Positions 44,101-56,100 of a stretch of DNA of 64,000 nt are shown here, piece after piece. This stretch comes from Bolinopsis microptera. Its lineage: Eukaryota; Ctenophora; Tentaculata; Lobata; Bolinopsidae. The DNA lies in the NCBI RefSeq assembly GCF_026151205.1, contig NC_087072.1, positions 379,501 to 443,500 of the forward strand. Reading direction: 5' to 3'. Positions within the stretch are counted from its first letter, which is position 1; the number at the start of each line of letters is the position of its first letter. The notes beneath the pieces are model-generated. The model did not search any database. It was not told the origin of the DNA and saw only the letters and a program-made list of their open reading frames with translations. A program made the translations under genes and the position numbers.

Positions 44101-47100
44101 CCCTCGTGCGACTACACTGGACGTCTCCAGCACATGACCAGTGAGCTGTGTACTTGTGATCCGGAGGAGCTGGACCCTACTTGGCTCTGTTCCAAGGACT
44201 ACATGTGTCAATGGACCCGACGCAGGTCCTTCGGACACTAGAAAATGTAACGACATTTCAAGAAGTAGATGATTGGTTGCAGCAACCTTTACATGCCGTC
44301 CATCTTTTACAAGAGACGGTGAAGATGAGAACAAGTGAAATATTCCTATGTTCCAAAATTTGGTTCAGTTTGATTTTCTGCATTTAAAGTTGCGTGTTTA
44401 ATTTCTACAATAATTCTTAAAATTAAATCATCGCGTCGTGACAAGTAATAAAAACTTATCTTAGTCTCATAAAGCCAATTATAAAAGCGTATCCACAAAA
44501 ACATCCCAAATTGAAAGTGATGTCCGAGCTCCAAGTCAAAACAACCTAACGTATTCAATTATTAATAACTAAAGTAAGTATATTATTGAGTGATGTGGCG
44601 TGATATTTACCCCTCACTAAACCCCTAAGTTTACTACCCTCTATTTACCCCTCACTAAACCCCTCAGTATGCTACCCTCACTAAACCCCTTACTTTGCTA
44701 CCCTCTATTTACCCCTCACTAAACCCCTCAGTTTGCTACCCTATATTTACCCCTCACTAAACCCCTCAGTTTGCTACCCTCTATTTACCCCTCACTAAAC
44801 CCCTCAGTTTGCTACCCTCCGGATATAAGGAACGGGGACACAGAACCAAGCTCTTCTCTACAGCCTGGAGCTACACTGCAGATATTCTGTTCTGAAGGGT
44901 ACAGTCTTAGTGTTATGCCTAACATTGTCTGCCAGGAGGACGGCACTTTCGGGGATACTGCCATACCTGAGTGCATAGGTAACCATAGTAACCATATTTA
45001 GTGTAGTACCTAAGTATATAGGTTCGTACTTTAGTGTAGTACCTGAGTACAGTGTATAGGTTCGTAATTTAGTGTAGTACCTGAGTACAGTGTATAGGTT
45101 CGTACTTTAGTGTGGTACCTGAGTGTATAGGTTCGTACTTTAGTGTAGTACCTGAGTGTATAGGTTCGTACTTTAGTGTAGTACCTGAGTGTATAGGTTC
45201 GTACTTTAGTGTAGTACCTGAGTGTATAGGTTCGTACTTTTAAAGAATCTCTCAACAGAAGATCGAGTAGAGCCGGAGGAGCTGGAGGACGGATCACTTC
45301 TGATAATCAGCAATGCTTTCTCAGTCTACCCGAACCCAATCACTCTGAGATGTCCTACTGAAACTGTCGTAAAAAGTAAGTTTCTAATTCTTCTCTTTAG
45401 AGAAACTTAGGTGAGGATTGGGGGAACCAGGAGAGAAATATTTTACCAATTTTACCTGTGTATTTGCCTAACCTATCCTGTCTATAGTAAACTAGAAGTT
45501 AAATAGTAGCACCCTTCTATAAAACTGATTGCAGGTTGCAGCCTGCAGGTGCGCGCATTGGTAGTCATGGAGACATCACGAACATTTCTTATGTAGTTAT
45601 ATCCATCTTATTATTATAAATCTAGGTTGCAAGTGCGCGCAGTTTTACTGCCAAGGAGTGGTTTTAGAAGACACTTCTTGTAGAGTGTACGCTGCTCCGG
45701 GGAACGCTACTAAAGGAGAACTGATCTGTATCCCTAATGATCTAGTGTTAGATCACTACACTTACGATTTGACGGAAGACATCGAACATTTCGCGGCATG
45801 TAGGCCCTCCTATCAAATGACTGCTTGCACAAACGTAAATAAACTAAATAACTCGCACATATTTAAGCTTATTTTTGTAATATGTTTAAACATTGACCTG
45901 ACCGCTTCATTATTTTAAAAGATATAAGCATCTGAAAAACCCTCCTTCAGTACAACTCCATGGATAGAGTAGCTACTGATCATGGAGTTCTGGATCAAGA
46001 TATGAGTGGAATATGTAGAGTTGACTGCGGTAACATTGACTGTGACCTCTACATAAGATGCCTAATCATTATTGGTATGTTTTTTCACATTAGTTTTCAA
46101 AGAAAAGTTCCAAGAAAAGTTTCAAATGAAATACAACACACGCACTATATAATGCTGTGCCTTGTTGAAGAGGACTATATTCTCGAGAGATAGAGGACAG
46201 AAGATTCTCCTTAATTTCTCTAAAATGTGCTCAGAAAAGAAGAAATGTGACAAGTTTTCCATCTATATGGGAAGTGTAACTAAAGAAGGAGTGGAAATGA
46301 CAGCATCTTCTAAATTCGAGGAGGGAGATGTAGTGACCATCACGTAAGAGGGGTTGTAGGAGGGGGAGGGTTGTAGGACTACACGTGTGATTCAGTATGA
46401 TTGGGGGCGGGTGGAGAATGCCGAGGGGCGGGGGTTGTAGGACTACACGTGTGATTCAGTATGATTGGGGGCGGGTGGAGAAGGCCGAGGGGCGGGGGTT
46501 GTAGGACTACACGTGTGATTCAGTATGATTGGGGGCGGGTGGAGAAGGCCGAGGGGCGGGGGTTGTAGGACTACACGTGTCATTCAGTATGATTGGGGGC
46601 GGGTGGAGAAGGCCGAGGGGCGGGGGTTGTAGGACTACACGTGTCATTCAGTATGATTGGGGGCGGGTGGAGAAGGCCGAGGGGCGGGGGTTGTAGGACT
46701 ACACGTGTGATTCAGTATGATTGGGGGCGGGTGGAGAAGGCCGAGGGGCGGGGGTTGTAGGACTACACGTGTCATTCAGTATGATTGGGGGCGGGTGGAG
46801 AAGGCCGGGCCGAGGGGCGGGGGTTGTAGGACTACACGTGTCATTCAGTATGATTGGGGGCGGGTGGAGAGGGCCGAGGGGGGGGGGTTGTAGGACTACA
46901 CGTGTGATTCAGTATGATTGGGGGCGGGTGGAGAAGGCCGAGGGGCGGGGGTTGTAGGACTACACGTGTGATTCAGTATGATTGGGGGCGGGTGGAGAGG
47001 GCCGAGGGGGGGGGGGGTTGTAGGACTACACGTGTGATTCAGTATGATTGGGGGCGGGTGGAGAAGGCCGAGGGGCGGGGGTTGTAGGACTACACGTGTC

Positions 47101-50100
47101 ATTCAGTATGATTGAGGGCGGGTGGAGAAGGCCGAGGGGCGGGGGTTGTAGGACTACACGTGTCATTCAGTATGATTGGGGGCGGGTGGAGAAGGCCGAG
47201 GGGCGGGGGTTGTAGGACTACACGTGTGATTCAGTATGATTGGGGGCGGGTGGAGAAGGCCGAGGGGCGGGGGTTGTAGGACTACACGTGTCATTCAGTA
47301 TGATTGGGGGCGGGTGGAGAGGGCCGAGGGGGGGGGGGGGGGCGGGCGGGATTGTGATTAGTTAAGTTATAGCACATACTGCTGCTATTAGTGGGGATCT
47401 CCTAGAGATTTAATCAAGTGAACATGTGCCGATAATAAAACGCACCCATCAGGTTAGTAGTAGTAGTAACCATAGTAACCATAGTAACCATCAGGTGTAA
47501 TGAAGGGTACGAACTTTTTCTACCAGACGAGGGGGTGGAGGTGACACAGACCACTCTCTCCTGTGTAGAGGGAGAGATATACAACCCTCCAGAGATCCCA
47601 GAGTGCTTTGAAAGTAAGTCAACTAGATTTAAAATACAAGACAGTGAAAGCAGTATTAATGACATTCTCACTTTTCAGAACTAAGTGCCTAATATAATTA
47701 AGATATAACATCTAAACAGTTTTATTACTGTTCCATATGATCGAGGATAGTCAGGGCTACAAAACCTGACCAAGTTTAGCTCAATCCAGAACTGCGCGTT
47801 CGAGATATGAGGTTAAATATACCAAAAATAGGGGTTTTCTGGTGTGACATCATTGTAAATTTTTTGGAGTATAACCTCAATATCTCACAAACTATCCATT
47901 TGTAGTCTTTCTGAGTTACACTATCTGTTTCCTCTGGCAATTTCGGTTCAGAGTCAATTAAGTTTGAAACAAAATCTCAGTATATGTGAAAGTACTGAGG
48001 ATGTCAAGTTTGTAACAAGCGCGCGCGCGCGCATACACACATGACCTCATATCTTCCACATTTAATGATTTTTCATGGAAATTCTTTCACCATCCTGTAG
48101 CACTCATGTGCTGAGTAGGATAGCATTCAAATCATGTCTTTAAAAGCTTTTGAGAAATACTGAGGGAGAAAATTCATGCTTGTAACAAGCGCGCGCGCGC
48201 GCGCGCATGGCCCATGCCAGACTATATCAATGGACGGGAGGATTAAAGTACTTTCACACACACCAGCATGCTCATTGATGGCTTAAAATGAAGCTAAGAC
48301 ATACTCCTATCAGATCCAGCATAAGTTATATACCATAATAATCATTAAATGTGTCTAAAATGAGGAAGCTTTGACAAGTGCGAGTGATTTTGGCAAATTT
48401 TGGTATAAAATGGGCCCTGAGATCATATTTTTCTCATTAAAATCACATATATCACGGATATTTATGTGTGTTGGGTGTATCCTCATTGGTATCAACCATT
48501 TCAATCATCTAGAGCAGCTTTCCTGATTCTTTATCTCATGAAAATGGGCAAAAAAGCTCATAAATAGTCCAAAACCGGTCATTTTCGCCGCTTTAATAAC
48601 CTCATTCCTGGCACCCAGAACACTTTGGGTACTCAAAACATGATTTTTCGGATACCTCAGACCCCTAACTAGCACATGGAGCCAGAAAGAACAGCATGTA
48701 GGGACTTCTAAATTTCCATGGTTGAGAACCCAATGTCACACTATTCGTTCATTAATCCTGCTTTCACTGAAGAAGTAGTGTGTCAGCTTTGTTGGGCACC
48801 ATTGGATACCCCCGTTTCGTAGTTAAACACCCTATAACATCGCGACACTAATAGTTAGCATAGTTACACTACTAGTTACCACAGTTACTCCGCAGTAATA
48901 CCAGAGTGTGAGCTAGCCCCAATAGAGAGCGTAGTAGCGTATCCAAGCTGGACAGTGCTGGAAAGGAGCTCTATAACCCTGTCTTGTAGGGTTGGTTACG
49001 AGGGGGAACAGGAGATCATCAGCTGTGAGAGAGGGGGGACCTTCAACCAGCCCCAGATACAGTGCACCAAGAAAGGTAAGTTGTGAGAGGGGACCTTCAA
49101 CCAGCCCCAGATACAGTGCACCAAGAAAGGTAAGTTGTGAGGGGGGACCTTCAACCAGCCCCAGATACAGTGCACCAAGAAAGGTAAGTTGTGAGAGGGG
49201 ACCTTCAACCAGCCCCAGATACAGTGCACCAAGAAAGGTAAGTTGTGAGGGGGGACCTTCAACCAGCCCCAGATACAGTGCACCAAGAAAGGTAAGTTGT
49301 GAGGGGGGACTTTCAACCAGCCCCAGATACAGTGCACCAAGAAAGGTAAGTTGTGAGGGGGGACCTTCAACCAGCTCCAGATACAGTGCACCAAGAAAGG
49401 TAAGTTGTGAGGGGGGACCTTCAACCAGCCCCAGATACAGTGCACCAAGAAAGGTAAGTTGTGAGGGGGGACCGGACCTTCAACCAGCCCCAGATACAGT
49501 GCACCAAGAAAGGTAAGTTGTGAGGGGGGACCTTCAACCAGCCCCAGATACAGTGCACCAAGAAAGGTAAGTTGTGAGAGAGGGGGGACCTTCAACCAGT
49601 CCCAGATACAGTGCACCAAGAAAGGTAAGTTGTGAGGGGGGACCTTCAACCAGCCCCAGATACAGTGCACCAAGAAAGGTAAGTTGTGAGGGGGGACCTT
49701 CAACCAGCCCCAGATACAGTGCACCAAGAAAGGTAAGTTGTGAGAGAGGGGGGACCTTCAACCAGCCCCAGATACAGTGCACCAAGAAAGGTAAGTTGTG
49801 AGGGGGGACCTTCAACCAGCCCCAGATACAGTGCACCAAGAAAGGTAAGTTGTGAGGGGGGACCTTCAACCAGCCCCAGATACAGTGCACCAAGAAAGGT
49901 AAGTTGTGAGGGGGGACCTTCAACCAGCCCCAGATACAGTGCACCAAGAAAGGTAAGTTGTGAGGGGGGACCTTCAACCAGCCCCAGATACAGTGCACCA
50001 AGAAAGGTAAGTTGTGAGGGGGGACCTTCTACCAGCCCCAGATACAGTGCACCAAGAAAGGTAAGTTGTGGGGGGGGGGACCTTCAACCAGCCCCAGATA

Positions 50101-53100
50101 CAGTGCACCAAGAAAGGTAAGTTGTGAGGGGGGACCTTCAACCAGCTCCAGATACAGTGCACCAAGAAAGGTAAGTTGTGAGGGGGGACCTTCAACCAGC
50201 CCCAGATACAGTGCACCAAGAAAGGTAAGTTGTGAGGGGGGACCTTCAACCAGCCCCAGATACAGTGCACCAAGAAAGGTAAGTTGTGAGGGGGGACTTT
50301 CAACCAGCCCCAGATACAGTGCACCAAGAAAGGTAAGTTGTGAGGGGGGACCTTCAACCAGCCCCAGATACAGTGCACCAAGAAAGGTAAGTTGTGAGGG
50401 GGGACTTTCAACCAGCCCCAGATACAGTGCACCAAGAAAGGTAAGTTGTGAGGGGGGGACCTTCAACCAGCTCCAGATACAGTGCACCAAGAAAGGTAAG
50501 TTGTGAGGGGGGACCTTCAACCAGCCCCAGATACAGTGCACCAAGAAAGGTAAGTTGTGAGGGGGGACCTTCAACCAGCCCCAGATACAGTGCACCAAGA
50601 AAGGTAAGTTGTGAGGGGGGACCTTCAACCAGCCCCAGATACAGTGCACCAAGAAAGGTAAGTTGTGAGAGAGGGGGGACCTTCAACCAGTCCCAGATAC
50701 AGTGCACCAAGAAAGGTAAGTTGTGAGGGGGGACCTTCAACCAGCCCCAGATACAGTGCACCAAGAAAGGTAAGTTGTGAGGGGGGACCTTCAACCAGCC
50801 CCAGATACAGTGCACCAAGAAAGGTAAGTTGTGAGAGAGGGGGGACCTTCAACCAGCCCCAGATACAGTGCACCAAGAAAGGTAAGTTGTGAGGGGGGAC
50901 CTTCAACCAGCCCCAGATACAGTGCACCAAGAAAGGTAAGTTGTGAGGGGGGACCTTCAACCAGCCCCAGATACAGTGCACCAAGAAAGGTAAGTTGTGA
51001 GGGGGGACCTTCAACCAGCCCCAGATACAGTGCACCAAGAAAGGTAAGTTGTGAGGGGGGACCTTCAACCAGCCCCAGATACAGTGCACCAAGAAAGGTA
51101 AGTTGTGAGGGGGGACCTTCAACCAGCCCCAGATACAGTGCACCAAGAAAGGTAAGTTGTGAGGGGGGACCTTCTACCAGCCCCAGATACAGTGCACCAA
51201 GAAAGGTAAGTTGTGGGGGGGGACCTTCAACCAGCCCCAGATACAGTGCACCAAGAAAGGTAAGTTGTGAGGGGGGACCTTCAACCAGCCCCAGATACAG
51301 TGCACCAAGAAAGGTAAGTTGTGAGGGGGGACCTTCAACCAGCCCCAGATACAGTGCACCAAGAAAGGTAAGTTGTGAGGGGGGACCTTCAACCAGCCCC
51401 AGATACAGTGCACCAAGAAAGGTAAGTCCTAGTAGTGGAGTTGTCTCTAGTCCTAACTAGCTGAATCTGTAAATAACCCCACAGTGCTTGCGGAGTGTTA
51501 CGTAGAGGCGGTGCCGCACGCGACTATAACCCTGACAGACGGCAGCAGACTAGAGGAGTTCACAGTAGTGGAGGGTACAGTGGTTATAGTGAACTGTCAG
51601 AACGGATACCAACCCTCCACCTACAGGGACCGGCTCACTTGTCTCCGTGACGGACAGCTCAGTGACGACATGCCTTCCTGCATCAAAGCTGTCGGTTAGT
51701 TTGTTTATAGTTGTTTGCAATCACTTCTAAGAGCAGGAACATTCGTAAATTACATGATGCGGCCATAGTTTATGTTACTAGTAGTCAATTCTCATGCTGA
51801 AATCCATGCTGAATTTCTCAGATTCCAAAATAATTTGTATTTATAGACAAGATAATGCAACTAAACACCGCAGATCCAGATGAAATGAAGTGTTCGGTAC
51901 CGCTGCTACAGAACGGCTTTGTTGAGAACTACACCTCCGGAGACGAGATCAGTACAGGAACTGTAATAACCTTCCAGTGCAAGGAGGGCTTTAAGTTCCA
52001 CAATCCTAACAGCATATCTCTGAAGTGCGTTTCTAATCAGTTCTTTGAACCAAACAGACTGCCCAGATGTAAAAAGGGTAAGTGAGCTTTTTAGTTGGAA
52101 TCACTGATTTTGTTAGTTAAAAGTATGGAGCTGAATAAAAGAGGTATCATTAAAACCAACTTATCCTAAACAAGGTTACTCTAGCAGCAGAGTGTAGAAC
52201 TTTATAACTTAGACGTGTAGCTTACTAACTGTATTTACTAAGTACTAACTGTATTTACTAAGAGCAGCTGTGTAGTGAGTGTAGCTTACTAACTGTATTT
52301 ACTGTTTCAGTGGAGGTTAGGTGCGAGGTACCGGAGTTAGAGAACGGTTACTACAGCGGTTACAGGACAGGGGAGAGTATACTCCTGGTGAGTACTCACT
52401 ACTCACTAATCACTAATCACTACTCATTACTCTACTACTCACTTCTTACTACTCACTACTTACTACTCACCCAGACAGAGGTACTATGGCCAGCATGCGA
52501 CTACGGGCACGACCTGTAGTCGCATGCTGTAGTCGCATCTCACCCCTCCCTCTCCCAGACAGAGGTACTATGGCCAGCATGCGACTACGGGCACGACCTG
52601 TAGTCGCATGCTGTAGTCGCATCTCACCCCCCTCTCCCAGACAGAGGTACTATGGCCAGCATGCGACTACGGGCACGACCTGTAGTCGCATGCTGTAGTC
52701 GCATCTCACCCCCCCTCACCCAGACAGAGGTACTATGGCCAGCATGCGACTACGGGCACGACCTGTAGTCGCATGCTGTAGTCGCATCTCACCCCCCCTT
52801 ACCCAGACAGAGGTACTATGGCCAGCATGCGACTACGGGCACGACCTGTAGTCGCATGCTGTAGTCGCATCTCACCCCCTCCTCACCCAGACAGAGGTAC
52901 TATGGCCAGCATGCGACTACGGGCACGACCTGTAGTCGCATGCTGTAGTCGCATCTCAACCCCCCCCCCACCCAGACAGAGGTACTATGGCCAGCATGCG
53001 ACTACGGGCACGACCTGTAGTCGCATGCTGTAGTCGCATCTCACCCCCTCTCACCCAGACAGAAGTACTATGGCCAGCATGCGACTACGGGCACGACCTG

Positions 53101-56100
53101 TTCGGACCTGAGCCACTGGAGTGTAACGAGAACAACTTTGGAGGAGAGGTGAACACGTGCGTGAGACCTACTGTGGACTGCGTCATCCCCATCATCGGAA
53201 ATGGTACAGTGGGGTGGTATTAGAATACAGAGTTACCATAGTTACACTACTAGTCACCATAGCTACACTACTAGTTACCATAGTATACAGAGTGCATGAA
53301 CCAAACCTCTTCTCAGAGGTTAAGATAATTGCTAGTAAAACTATCGAATATCAACAGAGCTTGAAATAGCACAATATTAAAAAGTAAAGATAACATTGTC
53401 ACTGTGAAGGACACGTGCGGAATGAAGGGCAGGACTTCAAAGAAGGAGACTCCTACCCGATAGTGTGTGACCGGGGCTACTACAACACTTACACCTACAT
53501 CAACTGTGTGGTCGGACCTTCAACATACGACCCGTACAGCGTGCCGGACTGTTTGAGGCCCGTGTGGGGGTGTCCTAAAGTTGGTTTCCCTCTAATGAAA
53601 CCCCTGTTAGTATATAGTTACCATAGTTACACTACTAGTTACCATAGTTACACTACTAGTTACCATAGTCACACTACTAGTTACCATAGTCACACTAATG
53701 AAACCCCTGTTAGTATTAGTACAACATTTATATCAATATATAGGAGGAGGAAATTAGACATTTTATCAGTTACTTCCCCTAATTACCCTTACTTGAGCTG
53801 ATCAAGTAAGAGGTACTTGATCAGCTTGTGAACCATAACCTTTAATTAGGATCCAGCACTGTGCGGAGAGAAAACATGACACGTGCTGTATTAATAACCA
53901 TAGTAACTCTATTAGTTACCATAGTAACTGTATTAGCTATTATAGTAACTGTATTAGTTACCATAGTAACTGTATTAGTTACCATAGTAACTGTATTAGT
54001 TACCATAGTAACTGTATTAGTTACCATAGTAACTGTATTAGTTACCATAGTAACTGTATTAGTTACCATAGTAACTGTATTAGTTACCATAGTAACTGTA
54101 TTAGTTACCATAGTAACTGTATTAGTTACCATAGTAACTGTATTAGTATGTGACACGTGCTGTATTAGTTACCATAGTAACTGTATCAGTTACCATAGTA
54201 ACTGTATTAGTTTGTGATCTGACGGGGACGTTAAAGTCAAAACCCTGATTAACCGTACACCCGATTTACCGTACTATTTCCCTTCCCCCAAACTGTGCGG
54301 TGAATCTGTTTTTCCTGTGGTATAAATAAAGAGTTTTATTGTAGGTTAGAAGAACCAGAGAGAGGGGACAGTGTGGAAGTAGAGTGTATTGAGGGGTACA
54401 CCTTAGTGGGAGATAGCACACTAACCTGCGGTACCAAGTACGATTACACTGCTAGACGACTTCCTGAGTGCGTTCCTATTGCCGGCTGCGAGGCTCCAAC
54501 CATAGGTAACATCTAGTTACCATAGTTACACTACTAGTTACCATAGTTACACTTCTAGTTACCATAGTTACACTTCTAGTTACCATAGTTACACTACTAG
54601 TCACCATAGTTACACTACTAGTTACCATAGTTACACTACTAGTTACCATAGTTACACTACTAGTTACCATAGTTACACTACTAGTTACCATAGTTACACT
54701 ACTAGTCACCATAGTTACACTACTAGTTACCATAGTTACACTTCTAGTTACCATAGTTACACTTCTAGTTATCATAGTTACACTACTAGTTACCATAGTT
54801 ACACTACTAGTTACCATAGTTACACTTCTAGTTACCATAGTTACACATATTATAAAACTACCTCACTCAGAGAACGGGGAGTTGAACACGACACTGTCTC
54901 ACTTGGAGTGCGGTGAGAGGGTAGAAGTACACTGTAACACTGGCTTCTCTCTGTATGGAGACTACCTCATAACGTGTGAGAAGGGGACCTGGTCCGGGAT
55001 TGTCACTCCAGGATGCCGCCCCGAGGAAGGTAAGTTATATTCACATTATTACGTGTGAGAAGGGGACCTGGTCCGGCATTGTCACTCCAGAGTGCCGCCC
55101 CGAGGAAGGTAAGTTATACACACTTGCTAGATTCTCTTAGCAATATACTCTGCATAACTCATGACCCCCCCCCCCCCTGCATTACAAGGAGTAAGATAAT
55201 AGAATCCTTTAAACACTTAGAAGCAACATTACGTTATTAAACTAGAGAAATATTCGATATATATATAACAAATAATTTCCACATCAGAAATAGAAGAAGA
55301 TTGTGAAATGCAGTATGTTTGGGACTACTCGGGCGAGTTTTGGCCGCTAGCTGACGGCTCCTTGAACCCGGGCTCCACTCTCATGTTGTACTGCTCTGAC
55401 GGGTTCGGGGTTGCTAATGGTTACGACAAAGTAATGTGTGTGACAGGTGCGTGATTATACAACAACGGGAACAGTAGTATACAGTAGTATAGTATTATTG
55501 TAAAGGAATGACTGTAACTGTTTATATAAACCAAAACATAATCTAGCAATACCCAATGTTTCTCTACTTATAGTTTTACTCTAAAATTATCAGGATCAAC
55601 ATTCGAACCTCGGGAATTACCAGAGTGCGTAGAACTGGAGATAACAGGGTGTCCCACCCCCAACATTCAACACGGACAAGTTGACCCGGACCTAGATATA
55701 GAGGTCGGGGACACAGTGTACGTGACATGTGACCAGGGTTATGAACTACAAGGACCGGAGGAGCTGGAATGCGGGGCGGATGGTAGCTACGATGAGCTGC
55801 CTGTCTGTACTGAGGAGCTTATAAACTGCCCAGTACCAGAGATACTTAATGCTCTAGTCAGTCCAGCATTTCCTATATCACAAGGTAGGACTAGTTACCA
55901 TAGTAACACTACTAGTTACCATAGTTCCAGAGATACTTAATGCTCTAGTCAGTCCAGCATTTCCTATATCACAAGGTAGGACTAGTTACCATAGTAACAC
56001 TACTAGTTACCATAGTTCCAGAGATACTTAATGCTCTAGTCAGTCCAGCATTTCCTATATCACAAGGTAGGACTAGTTACCATAGTAACACTACTAGTTA

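Noticed and set aside
48992-51460. Long frames repeating SAPRKVSCEGGPSTSPRY and the reverse
   Set aside because: 54-bp donor array read out of exon frame; exon frame has a stop in each unit.
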